64,000 bases of DNA from CALGYY01 sp963678485 (GTDB lineage: Bacteria > Bacteroidota > Bacteroidia > Bacteroidales > CAIWKO01), in assembly GCA_963678485.1 (NCBI GenBank), contig OY782882.1:806001-870000 (forward strand), read 5' to 3'. Below are positions 17,249-26,410 of this stretch, piece after piece. The first letter of the stretch is position 1. Each line of letters begins with the position of its first letter. The notes below the pieces were generated by a model. It worked only from the letters and a program-made list of their open reading frames with translations. It made no database searches and was not told where the DNA came from. The position numbers were made by a program, and so were the translations under genes.

Positions 17249-18607
17249 ATGACAATGAACGAACTTCACGCGATTAGTCCGGTGGACGGAAGGTACTGGA
17301 AAGCCAGTTCTGTTTTCGCTCCATACTTTAGTGAATTTGCATTAATTCGTTACCGTACCCTTGTCGAGGTAGAATACCTTGCTGCAATGAAAGCACTAGG
17401 CCTACCTCAACTGAAACAGATGCCTGCATCGCTGATCAGTTCGTTAAAGAAAAGCATTACTCAATTTGAGGAACAGGATGCTCTGCGTATTAAAGAAATT
17501 GAAAAGACCACGAATCACGATGTAAAAGCAGTTGAATATTATTTGCGTGAGCAATTCGAAAAACGCGGTTATTCACAATATACAGAATTCATTCATTTCG
17601 GATTGACCTCTCAGGATATAAATAATACAGCTATACCGATGATGGTACAGGATGCATTATTTGAGGTTACTATTCCATCGCTCATCAATAACATTATTAC
17701 TCCTCTTGAAAACCTTGCGATTGAATGGATGCATATTCCAATGCTTGCTCGCACGCATGGACAAGCTGCAAGTCCGACTACCGTAGGAAAAGAATTACAA
17801 GTATTTGTGGAACGGCTTCAGGAGCAATTTGCCATTGTACTTAACACTCCTATCAGCTGTAAGTTTGGCGGAGCTACAGGAAATTTCAACGCACATAAAG
17901 TAGCCTATCCAAAAATTGACTGGATTGCATTCGCTGATCGTTTCTGCGAAGAACAGCTAGGACTTCAGCGACAACAGACCACCACGCAGATTGAGCATTA
18001 TGATACGTTGGCGGCATTATTCGACGGACTTAAAAGAATATGTACCATACTCATCGATTTGTGCCGTGATATCTGGGCTTATGTATCGCTGGATTATTTT
18101 GGACAAAAAATTAAAAAAGGCGAAGTTGGTTCTTCTGCCATGCCTCATAAAGTCAACCCCATTGATTTCGAAAATGCAGAAGGGAATCTTGGTATAGCAA
18201 TCGCCCTATTTGAGCATCTTTCAGCAAAGCTGCCCATTTCAAGATTACAACGCGACCTTACCGACAGCACTGTTTGCCGCAATATTGGTGTTCCTTTTTC
18301 CCATATGGAAATTGCTTTCCAATCGTTAAAACGTGGTATTCCAAAACTAATATTGAATGAACAACGCATTGCTGCCGACCTCAACGATAACTGGGCAGTT
18401 GTGTCTGAAGCGATACAAACAATACTGCGTCGTGAATCTTACCCCGATCCTTATGGTGCATTAAAAGAGCTCACGCGTACTGGAAAGAAAATTACACAAG
18501 AGGCGCTACATTCCTTTATTGATGGACTTGACATAAGCGCAGCCTTAAAAAAAGAATTAAAAAAAATCAGCCCACAGAATTACATCGGGTTTGCCAATAG
18601 TCACTAA
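17249..18607 (+). CDS. purB: adenylosuccinate lyase
   Basis: 452 residues, of normal length for the E. coli-type PurB. The fumarase/aspartase signature is clear: GSSAMPHKVNPIDFENAEGN near residue 293. Other conserved blocks are TNHDVKAVEYYLR (~90), FIHFGLTSQDINNTA (~117), MLARTHGQAASPTTVGKE (~170), and QIEHYDTLAALFDGLKR. The enzyme releases fumarate from SAICAR and from adenylosuccinate in purine synthesis. Starts at MTMNEL (17249) or at the next ATG (17255) are equally possible. The glycosyltransferase gene follows 12 bp later. Confidence 0.97.
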   Translation: MTMNELHAISPVDGRYWKASSVFAPYFSEFALIRYRTLVEVEYLAAMKALGLPQLKQMPASLISSLKKSITQFEEQDALRIKEIEKTTNHDVKAVEYYLREQFEKRGYSQYTEFIHFGLTSQDINNTAIPMMVQDALFEVTIPSLINNIITPLENLAIEWMHIPMLARTHGQAASPTTVGKELQVFVERLQEQFAIVLNTPISCKFGGATGNFNAHKVAYPKIDWIAFADRFCEEQLGLQRQQTTTQIEHYDTLAALFDGLKRICTILIDLCRDIWAYVSLDYFGQKIKKGEVGSSAMPHKVNPIDFENAEGNLGIAIALFEHLSAKLPISRLQRDLTDSTVCRNIGVPFSHMEIAFQSLKRGIPKLILNEQRIAADLNDNWAVVSEAIQTILRRESYPDPYGALKELTRTGKKITQEALHSFIDGLDISAALKKELKKISPQNYIGFANSH

Positions 18608-18619
18608 AACATAAGCACA

Positions 18620-19489
18620 ATGCGTGTTGCAGCCTTCACCTTTATCCGAAATGCAGTAAAATTCGATTATCCCATTGTGGAAGCTATCGAATCGATTTTG
18701 CCATTATGCGATGAACTAGTTGTTGCTGTAGGTAATTCAGAGGACGGCACCCGTTCGCTAATTGAAGGCATCAATTCCACAAAGATTCGCATTATAGATA
18801 CTGTGTGGGACGACAGTTTACGTGAAGGTGGACGAGTGCTTGCCGTTGAAACTGAAAAAGCTTTTGCAGCCATCTCTCAACAAGCTGACTGGGCTGTTTA
18901 CATTCAGGGTGATGAGGTAATTCATGAAGAATATTTGCCCATCATCCGCAAGGCTATGGAGCAATATAAAGACGATTTAAATGTAGAAGGGCTTTTACTA
19001 AACTACAAACATTTTTACGGATCGTATGATTATGTAGGCGATTCAAGACGCTGGTACCGTAGGGAAGTCAGGATAGTTCGCCATAGTCCGAAGATATCAT
19101 CGTTTAGAGATGCCCAGGGTTTTAGGTACGACAACCGACTTATCCGTGTAAAGGCTGTTCCCGCTGAGGTTTATCATTATGGATGGGTAAAACCTCCGGA
19201 GCAGCAGCAGGAAAAGCAGAAATACTTCAATAAACTATGGCATGACGATGATTGGATGAAAAAGAACATTGCGCCTACCGACCGATTTGATTATTCCGGA
19301 ATCGATTCTCTGGCGCACTTTACAGGCACTCATCCTCAAGTCATGCACCAACGCATCGAATCTCGCAACTGGACTTTCGACGTAGATCCAACGCAGAAAA
19401 AATTCTCTTTGCTCACCCGCATCCTTTACTGGATTGAGAAAAAAAGCGGATGGCGTATCGGGGAATACAAGAATTTCAGGCTGATTTAA
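18620..19489 (+). CDS. GT2-like glycosyltransferase family protein
   Basis: 289 residues, soluble. The N-terminal half looks like a nucleotide-sugar-binding GT-A fold: AFTFIRNAVKFDYPIVEAIES, LVVAVGNSEDGT, WAVYIQGDEVIHEEYLPII, with GDE where GT2 enzymes have DxD. YGSYDYVGDSRRWYRREVRIVRH and VYHYGWVKPPEQQQEKQKYF follow. Homologues are commonly called glycosyltransferase family protein; donor and acceptor are unknown. It lies between purB and mntP in a compact plus-strand run of four genes. Confidence 0.7.
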   Translation: MRVAAFTFIRNAVKFDYPIVEAIESILPLCDELVVAVGNSEDGTRSLIEGINSTKIRIIDTVWDDSLREGGRVLAVETEKAFAAISQQADWAVYIQGDEVIHEEYLPIIRKAMEQYKDDLNVEGLLLNYKHFYGSYDYVGDSRRWYRREVRIVRHSPKISSFRDAQGFRYDNRLIRVKAVPAEVYHYGWVKPPEQQQEKQKYFNKLWHDDDWMKKNIAPTDRFDYSGIDSLAHFTGTHPQVMHQRIESRNWTFDVDPTQKKFSLLTRILYWIEKKSGWRIGEYKNFRLI

Positions 19490-19518
19490 TAGAAACAGAA
19501 AATAGATCTGTTTGATAT

Positions 19519-20079
19519 ATGAATTTTATTGACATCATATTAATAGGTATTGGACTGGCGATGGATTGTTTTGCCGTTTCGGTCTGTTATGGTCTATTGG
19601 CGAAAAAAATCCAATGGAAATACTTATTGAGAATGGCGGCATTTTTCGGCGGTTTTCAGGCATTGATGCCGGTTATCGGTTGGCTGGCGGGTTTAGCATT
19701 TAAAGATTATATTGCCCAATTCGATCATTGGATTGCAATGGCCTTGCTAGGTGCTATCGGGCTAAAGATGGTCATTGGTGCACTAAAGAAAAAGGATGAC
19801 GCTCCCTGCATACAATTTCACAAGCTAAGCGTCTTGCTCAGTCTTTCCATAGCGACTAGTATTGACGCGCTAATCATTGGAGTGGGGTTTGCATTTCTGC
19901 AAGTCAATATTTGGATTGCGATTGCCATCATTGGCTTGATATCAGCAGCATTCACCATTTTCGGCAGTTTACTTGGGAAAAAATACGGCAAACTGCTAGG
20001 TTCGAAAGCCGAACTTATTGGTGGCTTTGTATTGATTGCGATTGGCATAAAAATATTGATTGAACATCTGTTCTTTTAA
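19519..20079 (+). CDS. mntP: manganese efflux pump MntP
   Basis: 186 residues, six membrane helices in two repeats. The hallmark acidic residues lie in helices 1 and 4: GIGLAMDCFAVSVCYGL (~11-27) and SIATSIDALIIGVGFAF (~111-127). MntP exports Mn2+ from the cytoplasm and protects against manganese excess. No yybP-ykoY-type leader fits in the 29 bp before the gene, so it is probably transcribed from upstream. It ends only 10 bp before the queD-like gene. Confidence 0.92.
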   Translation: MNFIDIILIGIGLAMDCFAVSVCYGLLAKKIQWKYLLRMAAFFGGFQALMPVIGWLAGLAFKDYIAQFDHWIAMALLGAIGLKMVIGALKKKDDAPCIQFHKLSVLLSLSIATSIDALIIGVGFAFLQVNIWIAIAIIGLISAAFTIFGSLLGKKYGKLLGSKAELIGGFVLIAIGIKILIEHLFF

Positions 20080-20089
20080 AAACGTAGTT

Positions 20090-20536
20090 ATGGCAAATAT
20101 AAGAATCACCAAAGAGTTTAAGTTCGAAATGGCGCATGCGCTGATGAACTATAATGGTCCATGCAGAAACATTCACGGACATTCATATTTTCTTTATGTA
20201 ACGGTTCTTGGTGAAGCCAAACAACAACCAACATCACCGGATGACGGCATGTTAATGGATTTCGGACAGCTAAAGAAAATTGTTCGCAGTGTAATTGTCG
20301 ACGAGCTGGATCACGCATTATTACTAAACGAGCAAACCCCAGATGCCGAAAAAGAAGCACTGAAAAGTTTCAACAAAGTAGTATTAGTGCCTTACCAACC
20401 TACTTGCGAAAACCTGCTTATTGATTTTGCAGCACGTATTCGTCCATTGCTTCCAAAAGGAATCAGCTTATTTAGCCTGAAGCTTTGTGAAACTGTGACC
20501 AGTTATGCCGAATGGTTTGCTTCCGACAATACCTGA
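20090..20536 (+). CDS. queD: 6-pyruvoyl-tetrahydropterin synthase / 6-carboxytetrahydropterin synthase family
   Basis: The start is taken at ATG 20090 (MANIRITKEFKFEMAHAL), because the longer frame to 20060 runs into mntP. 148 residues. Zinc ligands are seen as FEMAHAL and NIHGHSYFL (His-Gly-His), with the DELDHALLLNEQ loop and the C-terminal LKLCETVTSYAEW block that holds the substrate-binding Glu. The Cys usually needed in the PTPS/QueD active site may be that of GPCRNIHGHSY. The enzyme would work in queuosine (preQ0) or tetrahydropterin synthesis; QueD is the more usual role in bacteria, but no other que gene is nearby. Confidence 0.85.
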   Translation: MANIRITKEFKFEMAHALMNYNGPCRNIHGHSYFLYVTVLGEAKQQPTSPDDGMLMDFGQLKKIVRSVIVDELDHALLLNEQTPDAEKEALKSFNKVVLVPYQPTCENLLIDFAARIRPLLPKGISLFSLKLCETVTSYAEWFASDNT

Positions 20537-20540
20537 TAAA

Positions 20541-22211
20541 TCAGGATAATCCGCTAATCACTCCATCTTTATCAATATCCATCAGTTCAGCAGAAGGATG
20601 TTCCGGCAGTCCCGGCATTCGCATAATCTCGCCTGTAATAGGCACAACAAATCCGGCTCCGGAGGCGATTTCGATTTCCCTGACGGTTACAATGAAATCC
20701 TTTGGACGTCCAAGTAAATCGGGATTATCGGACAACGACTTTTGTGTTTTGGCTATACAAACAGGAAGTTTATCCAATCCGAGCTTTTCGATTTTTTCGA
20801 TATCCTTTTTAGCTTTAAGCGTATAATCAACATGTTCTGCACCATAGATTTTACGGGCGATGCGTTCGATTTTCGCTTCAATTTTCCAATCCCAATCGTA
20901 CATTGGCGTAAAATGACAATTACAGCGCTCTGCAACTTTCACTACAGTTTCAGCGAGTTCAATTGCACCACCACCGCCTTCTGCCCAAACATTAGCAACC
21001 GAGAAGGCGACACCTAGTTCCTGACATTTGTTTTTGATGATTTCGATTTCTTCATCCGTATCTGTGGCAAACTTATTAATAGCAACCACAGGGCATACGT
21101 TAAACTGATTCATGTTTTCGATATGCTTTTCAAGATTAGGTAAACCTTTCTTTAATGCGTCAACATTGGGCTCTTTGATAGTCTTAAGATCGGCGCCGCC
21201 ATGATATTTCAACGCGCGCACTGTTGCAACAAGCACTGCTGCCTGAGGACTAAGATCAGCGTAGCGACATTTAATATCAAGGAATTTTTCCGCACCTAAA
21301 TCGAATCCAAAACCAGCTTCTGTGACAACATAATCGGAAAAAGTAAGACCCATTCGGGTAGCGATTACACTATTGGTTCCCTGTGCAATATTGGCAAATG
21401 GACCACCATGAATAATCGCCGGTGTACCTTCGATTGTTTGCACAAGATTCGGCATAATAGCTTCTTTCATCAAGACAGCCATAGCACCATTTACATTCAA
21501 ATCCCGCGCATAGACGGGCTTCCGTTCATAAGTGTATCCTATAAAAATATTACCAAGCTTTTCCTTAAGATGCTCGAGATTTTCTGCAAGACACAAAATT
21601 GCCATCACTTCTGAAGCTGCTGTAATATCGAAGCCGGTCTCCCGGGGAACACCAGACATTGTTCCTCCCAACCCGACGATAATTTTTCTTAACGAACGGT
21701 CATTCATATCCATCACCCGCTTCCAGGCAACTGTGCGGGGATCCAGTCCAATATTATTTTTTTTATTCTGAACATTGTTGTCTATTACAGCTGCAAGCAA
21801 ATTGTGAGTTTTTTCGATAGCTGAAAAATCTCCGGTAAAATGGAGATTGATATCCTCCATGGGGAGAACCTGCGACATACCACCTCCGGCAGCGCCCCCT
21901 TTAACGCCAAATACCGGCCCCAACGAAGGTTCTCTTAACACCACTGTTGCTTTCTTTCCAATGCGATTCAAGCCCTGAGCAAGACCGATGGACATTGTTG
22001 TCTTTCCCTCTCCGGCGGGTGTAGGAGAAATGGCAGAAACCAAAATCAATTTTGCTTGTGAACCTTTATCCTTATCGATAAGATGCAAAGGAAGCTTTGC
22101 TTTATATTTTCCAAAATGATATAATTCATCAACATCAATTCCTAATATTCCGGCAATTTCATTAATATGCTTCATTTTAGCTTCGCGGGCGATTTCGATA
22201 TCTGTTTTCAT
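20541..22211 (-). CDS. fhs: formate-tetrahydrofolate ligase
   Basis: 556 residues, the usual length. P-loop TPAGEGKTTMSIGLAQGL at ~67-84, LREPSLGPVFGVKGGAAGGG at ~97-116, GLGGTMSGVPRETGFDITAASE (~181-202), and EAGFGFDLGAEKFLDIKCR. It makes 10-formyl-THF from formate, THF and ATP, feeding one-carbon units to purine and fMet synthesis. It is convergent with the queD gene, the two stops being 4 bp apart. A minus-strand TAAATTTG box lies ~23 bp upstream of the start. Confidence 0.97.
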   Translation of the reverse strand: MKTDIEIAREAKMKHINEIAGILGIDVDELYHFGKYKAKLPLHLIDKDKGSQAKLILVSAISPTPAGEGKTTMSIGLAQGLNRIGKKATVVLREPSLGPVFGVKGGAAGGGMSQVLPMEDINLHFTGDFSAIEKTHNLLAAVIDNNVQNKKNNIGLDPRTVAWKRVMDMNDRSLRKIIVGLGGTMSGVPRETGFDITAASEVMAILCLAENLEHLKEKLGNIFIGYTYERKPVYARDLNVNGAMAVLMKEAIMPNLVQTIEGTPAIIHGGPFANIAQGTNSVIATRMGLTFSDYVVTEAGFGFDLGAEKFLDIKCRYADLSPQAAVLVATVRALKYHGGADLKTIKEPNVDALKKGLPNLEKHIENMNQFNVCPVVAINKFATDTDEEIEIIKNKCQELGVAFSVANVWAEGGGGAIELAETVVKVAERCNCHFTPMYDWDWKIEAKIERIARKIYGAEHVDYTLKAKKDIEKIEKLGLDKLPVCIAKTQKSLSDNPDLLGRPKDFIVTVREIEIASGAGFVVPITGEIMRMPGLPEHPSAELMDIDKDGVISGLS

Positions 22212-22233
22212 ATATTCATTTTTATTATTTATA

Positions 22234-22241
22234 CAAATTTA
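22234..22241 (-). promoter_or_regulatory. Bacteroidota-type -7 box for fhs
   Basis: The minus strand reads TAAATTTG, matching TAnnTTTG, 23-30 bp before the fhs start. Confidence 0.45.
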
Positions 22242-22304
22242 GGTATAAAATTACCAAAATACACTTTGAAAGTCAAGTATTTCTTTTTCTTTTCCGGAAA
22301 CTGA

Positions 22305-22345
22305 TAAAAAAAAAGCCTTCCAAAATATTAGAAGGCTTTTCTTTT
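22305..22345 (-). terminator. rho-independent terminator of the collagen-like gene
   Basis: AAAAGCCTTC (22311-22320) pairs with GAAGGCTTTT (22331-22340), 10-base loop, followed on the minus strand by a T run. It is 18 bp past the stop at 22358. Confidence 0.9.
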
Positions 22346-22357
22346 ATCTGAATGTGA

Positions 22358-24295
22358 CTATCTTTTCAATTTTCTCTCAAGATCAGCATCCTTTTGCTTA
22401 AGAGCTTCAATTTCGAGGAGTAGCTTATTTATGAGTTCCTGCTGTGATTGTATCATTTGCTGTTGCTCCTGTACAGATTTTATCAATACCGGAATCAGTG
22501 AATAATAATTAACAGCTTTAACTTCCATAGTCCCAACCACAGTATCGGTGCGACCTCTATTAACGTTTGAGGTATGCATAACTGTCTTTTTCACCATTTC
22601 CGGGAATAATTTTTCGAAGTCCTGAGCAAGCACACCGTATTGATGGCGGTTACTCATGGAATAACCCGGAAACTTCTCCCGATTAAAATCAAACTCAACA
22701 ATACTGATTTGCATGAGTTTGTCCAGTGCATGATCAAAGGGTTTAATATTGGTTTTGATTCGCTGATCAGAAATGTTATAATAACCTCCGGTTGCATTAA
22801 CATCCCCATCAAAATAGCCAGCATAACCAACAGTGCCTGACTGACCATTTACACCATAACTGTGATCTAAAATATCTATTCCTCGGACTCCGGCACCAAT
22901 TAAACTGGAGCCATTATGTTCACCTTGTACTCCACCAAACACCGTTGTTCCTGCCATTACAGACCCAAAGGTACCTCCACCATTGAAGCTTGAGTAGCCA
23001 TTTAATGCCCAAGGGAAAGTAGCATTACTTACACCATTCATAAGGTCACCAAGCATTGCTGTTGCAGTAGTGCCAATAAAAAACTCGCCCAGATTACTCA
23101 ATCGGCCTCTTACAATGTTATTAGAATATAAATCCACATGAACATTATCAGCTGTTCCCAACCTGTTGTTTGTTCCATTGGTCAGTCCGGTGTTGAGCGT
23201 AGTAAGCCACGCATATTTAGTAGTGGTTAATGTACCACTGCATGAAGTAACATACGAAGAACCGATGGTATTAAAGTCGAAGGCTGTGATGACACAGGTA
23301 GGCCCTGTTGCTCCCGTAACACCCGTGGTTCCAGTTACACCGGTCATTCCGGTTACGCCGGTAATACCAGTTACTCCTGTAACTCCAGTCACACCTGTTA
23401 TCCCGGTTACACCAGTGACTCCTGTTACGCCCGTAGGCCCAGTGGGTCCGCGAACTCCCGTAGGTCCTGTTACTCCTGTTGTGCCAGCTCCGGTGACACC
23501 AGTGACGCCCTGAATTCCTGTTGGTCCAGCTACTCCGGTTGGTCCGGTAACGCCGGGTAGTCCTGCTCCTGTAACGCCAGTCACACCCTGAAGACCGGTT
23601 GGTCCTTGAGATCCAGTTGGACCTTGAAGTCCTGCCCCCGTTACACCAGTGACGCCCTGAGGACCAGTTACACCAGCAACACCGGTTGGTCCGGTAGCTC
23701 CTGTTGTTCCGGCACCAGTAGCCCCTGTAATACCCGTAGATCCTGTAACTCCTCTGACTCCTGTAACACCAGCTGCGCCGGCTGCACCTGTTGGACCTTG
23801 AAGTCCGGTAGCTCCGGCAGATCCGGCGGGACCGGTAGCGCCCTGTATTCCCTGAAGACCTTGTGCTCCTTGTGGTCCTGCAGGACCCGTTGGTCCAGCA
23901 ATTCCCGGCAAGCCTTGTATTCCCTGAGGACCTTGTGCACCGGCAATACCCTGAGGCCCGGTGGGACCGGTGGGTCCAAGGCTTCCAGCACCACCATCAC
24001 ATAATGAAATCCAACTTACAGTAATTCCATTGTAGAATAATACGCATTGAATATCCGTATCATAAATCATCAATCCGTCAGCTGGGGCAGGTATCGCTAA
24101 ACGTTGTAGTGTAGTCATTCTGGGAATAAGCATCCCTTTATCGGTTGAAGACACGTCCAAGACCGCGGAAGGATCCGGATTGGCGCCTGTGGAATTAATC
24201 CCAACATTATTTTGAGCATTAACAGCCTGAGTGAAAAAGCAAAATGCAATAATTGAAGCGCTTCCAAGTAGTTTCAGCCAAGTTTTAATTTGCAT
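22358..24295 (-). CDS. collagen-like protein with C-terminal endosialidase-type chaperone domain
   Basis: Start taken at ATG 24295 (MQIKTWLKLL); the frame also opens at a TTG at 24307. About 645 residues. Signal peptide ~1-27. A short conserved head follows (GINSTGANPDPSAVLDVSSTDKGMLIPRM), then about 225 residues of Gly-X-Y repeats (~106-333) rich in GPTG, GPQG and GVTGVTG. Next is a beta-rich stretch, then an intramolecular chaperone domain of the Peptidase S74 type (ISDQRIKTNIKPFDHALDKL ... YGVLAQDFEKLFPEMV). The C-terminus is a coiled coil (QEQQQMIQSQQELINKLLLEIEAL). S74 domains trimerise fibres and often cut themselves off. This suggests a trimeric surface fibre. The gene lies 24 bp after the T9SS type B gene. 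Confidence 0.85.
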   Translation of the reverse strand: MQIKTWLKLLGSASIIAFCFFTQAVNAQNNVGINSTGANPDPSAVLDVSSTDKGMLIPRMTTLQRLAIPAPADGLMIYDTDIQCVLFYNGITVSWISLCDGGAGSLGPTGPTGPQGIAGAQGPQGIQGLPGIAGPTGPAGPQGAQGLQGIQGATGPAGSAGATGLQGPTGAAGAAGVTGVRGVTGSTGITGATGAGTTGATGPTGVAGVTGPQGVTGVTGAGLQGPTGSQGPTGLQGVTGVTGAGLPGVTGPTGVAGPTGIQGVTGVTGAGTTGVTGPTGVRGPTGPTGVTGVTGVTGITGVTGVTGVTGITGVTGMTGVTGTTGVTGATGPTCVITAFDFNTIGSSYVTSCSGTLTTTKYAWLTTLNTGLTNGTNNRLGTADNVHVDLYSNNIVRGRLSNLGEFFIGTTATAMLGDLMNGVSNATFPWALNGYSSFNGGGTFGSVMAGTTVFGGVQGEHNGSSLIGAGVRGIDILDHSYGVNGQSGTVGYAGYFDGDVNATGGYYNISDQRIKTNIKPFDHALDKLMQISIVEFDFNREKFPGYSMSNRHQYGVLAQDFEKLFPEMVKKTVMHTSNVNRGRTDTVVGTMEVKAVNYYSLIPVLIKSVQEQQQMIQSQQELINKLLLEIEALKQKDADLERKLKR

Positions 24296-24319
24296 ATTCA
24301 GCAGCAATTTAGGAGTACA

Positions 24320-25642
24320 TTATTTTTCTTTTCCAAGCAGGGTAACTGTGCCTCTGCTTTTTGATTGAACGCCGTAATGATCAGTAAAGAACAGGAGCCA
24401 TACATATACACCGTCCTGACAAGTCTTTTTATCGTTATTTAACGATCCATTCCATAGCACAGAAGGGTCGCTGGTGTGAAATACAACCTCACCCCAACGA
24501 TCATACACATAGAAATCGTACGAAGAAAAGGTTTCGAAATTGAAACCAACTGGACCAAAGCCATCGTTAAGTCCGTCAGCGTTGGGTGTAAAAGCATTAG
24601 GCAAAAACATTTCATAGTCGATTACTTCCTCGACTAAAGTCCATGGTGCCCAGAAATTCGTATCTGAAACATTATAAATAGCAACCGTGTTATTTGCAGG
24701 ATTATCAGTACCATCGGGTGCCATATCAGCCCACTGGTTCATAAGGGTACTGTACCGTGTAGCTTTGAGTTTCGACTCGTTAATCTGTCCGTTGCAACTG
24801 CTACTAATATCTTCATCGGTATATTGAAATACGATGTCGATACTGGGTTTACTGATTTGAAAAATAGGTTCAATAATCCAGTAACGATCAGCAATAAATT
24901 CAGGCGCCCTATCCAGCAGTTGAACATAATTTGGCCAGGGTGCATTGTGACATCCGGAAGGATAAGTAGCAAATGAAATAGCGCCGCCAGCATCACCGGC
25001 AACACGGGTAGAAAGTGTAAGATTAAGATCATTATATGAGGAAAGTCCGGATCCGAAAGGCACTTGATACGACAAGGTTTTATCCTGAATGTTCCACTGC
25101 ACCTCACCATAACCATCATCGGGTGACGTTTCACTGAGTATATACTTACTCACATAAGTAATGGCATCAGGGGAAGGGTTGTCGATAATCATTTTATGGG
25201 AATTCAGATCAAGAACTGCATCAACAGTAAGCCTACCATTAACTTCACAATTAGAGACTCTGAGAACTTTATCCGCATTAAGAAGGGTAAGATTATCAAA
25301 GTGGGTTGGCTTTGTTCCTTCGATATTTTGAACGGAGGTTCCATTCATAATCACATTTCCCATGGGTGACACTCCAATATCCGTAACAACAAAGTTATTC
25401 GAAGTATTTACCCAGTTTCCACCAATTAAGATTGTACCGTCTAAATCTATTTTTCCATCGGTAAGCCCATCATTTCTGTTAATGTAATTATCAGAAATCA
25501 CGACATAAGCACCGGGCTCAACAACCATAAAGGCGCCATTATTGACCACTGTTTGACCAATAAGATACTGAATACCAAATATTTGAAAAATAGAGAACGA
25601 AAGCAAAATAGCAAAAAAGTATCGGAGTGTAGTTTTTCGCAT
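24320..25642 (-). CDS. T9SS type B (gliding motility-associated C-terminal domain) protein
   Basis: Start taken at ATG 25642 (MRKTTLRYFFAILLSF), which gives a signal peptide; the frame is open to 25708. About 440 residues. The N-terminal half is beta-rich (VVEPGAYVVISDNYINRNDG, ILIGGNWVNTSNNF). The end is a clear CHU_C/type B sorting domain: MFLPNAFTPNADGLNDGFGP, FYVYDRWGEVVFHTSDPS, WNGSLNNDKKTCQDGVYVW. Type B proteins are exported by T9SS, often with a dedicated PorP/SprF-like partner; none is next to it. It is followed closely by the collagen-like fibre gene. Confidence 0.85.
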   Translation of the reverse strand: MRKTTLRYFFAILLSFSIFQIFGIQYLIGQTVVNNGAFMVVEPGAYVVISDNYINRNDGLTDGKIDLDGTILIGGNWVNTSNNFVVTDIGVSPMGNVIMNGTSVQNIEGTKPTHFDNLTLLNADKVLRVSNCEVNGRLTVDAVLDLNSHKMIIDNPSPDAITYVSKYILSETSPDDGYGEVQWNIQDKTLSYQVPFGSGLSSYNDLNLTLSTRVAGDAGGAISFATYPSGCHNAPWPNYVQLLDRAPEFIADRYWIIEPIFQISKPSIDIVFQYTDEDISSSCNGQINESKLKATRYSTLMNQWADMAPDGTDNPANNTVAIYNVSDTNFWAPWTLVEEVIDYEMFLPNAFTPNADGLNDGFGPVGFNFETFSSYDFYVYDRWGEVVFHTSDPSVLWNGSLNNDKKTCQDGVYVWLLFFTDHYGVQSKSRGTVTLLGKEK

Positions 25643-25726
25643 GGTCCGTAGTGTTAATATAATATTGTAAGGATGCGTAAAATTAACAAATGGTTGCCAC
25701 ACTTTCAAGTTTTTTGCACAAATAAA

Positions 25727-26374
25727 TCAAGCCTTTAGGCCGATAATGGCCTGCAAAGGATCGACAGCTGCAAAAACCGCGTTGCCGGCAACGATAATTT
25801 CAGCGCCAGCATCAACGACCTTTTTATAATTTGACAGATCGATACCGCCGTCTACTTCAATGGAGGCAGAACCAGGGGAAGCTTTAATTATATTTGCTGT
25901 GCGTGCAATTTTCTCAATTGAATGCGGTATGAATTTTTGGCCGCCAAAACCGGGGTTCACCGACATAATAAGCACCATATCAAGATCGCAAATAATATCT
26001 GAGAGCACCTCAGCGGGAGTATGTGGATTTAATGCAACTCCTGCTTTCGCCCCAGTACTTTTAATAAGTTGAATGGTTCTGTGAAGATGAGGACAGGCTT
26101 CATAATGAACGGTAATGGTATCGGCACCATAATCGCGAAACATTGGAATATAGCGATCAGGATCCAAGATCATTAAATGCATATCAAGAGGTTTCTGAGC
26201 ATATTTCTGGATAGCTTTCAACACAGGAAAACCAAAGGAAATATTTGGAACAAAATTACCATCCATGATATCGATATGGAACCAATCGGCTTTGCTCTGA
26301 TTGACCAATTGAATATCTTCGGCCAGACGAGAAAAATCAGCCGATAATAAAGAGGGAGCAAGAAGGTGCTTCAT
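25727..26374 (-). CDS. rpe: ribulose-phosphate 3-epimerase
   Basis: Start taken at ATG 26374 (MKHLLAPSLLSADFSRLAEDI); 215 residues, the usual size. TIM-barrel with the family markers LLSADF, HIDIMDGNFVPNISFG (metal-binding His and catalytic Asp), MHLMILDPDRYI, LIMSVNPGFGGQKFI and EVDGGID. It interconverts ribulose 5-phosphate and xylulose 5-phosphate in the pentose phosphate pathway. It begins 36 bp after rpoD and may be co-transcribed with it. Confidence 0.96.
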   Translation of the reverse strand: MKHLLAPSLLSADFSRLAEDIQLVNQSKADWFHIDIMDGNFVPNISFGFPVLKAIQKYAQKPLDMHLMILDPDRYIPMFRDYGADTITVHYEACPHLHRTIQLIKSTGAKAGVALNPHTPAEVLSDIICDLDMVLIMSVNPGFGGQKFIPHSIEKIARTANIIKASPGSASIEVDGGIDLSNYKKVVDAGAEIIVAGNAVFAAVDPLQAIIGLKA

Positions 26375-26410
26375 AGGGTTTGCGTTTGACACGCAGTAAA
26401 AATACGACAA

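Noticed and set aside
19490..19518. Manganese (yybP-ykoY) riboswitch before mntP
   Set aside because: Only 29 bp separate mntP from the upstream gene, too short for the aptamer.
23166..24004. Long antisense ORFs opposite the collagen-like gene
   Set aside because: The Gly-X-Y codon pattern leaves the other frames without stops; the products are low-complexity Pro/Val/Thr or Ser/Cys strings.
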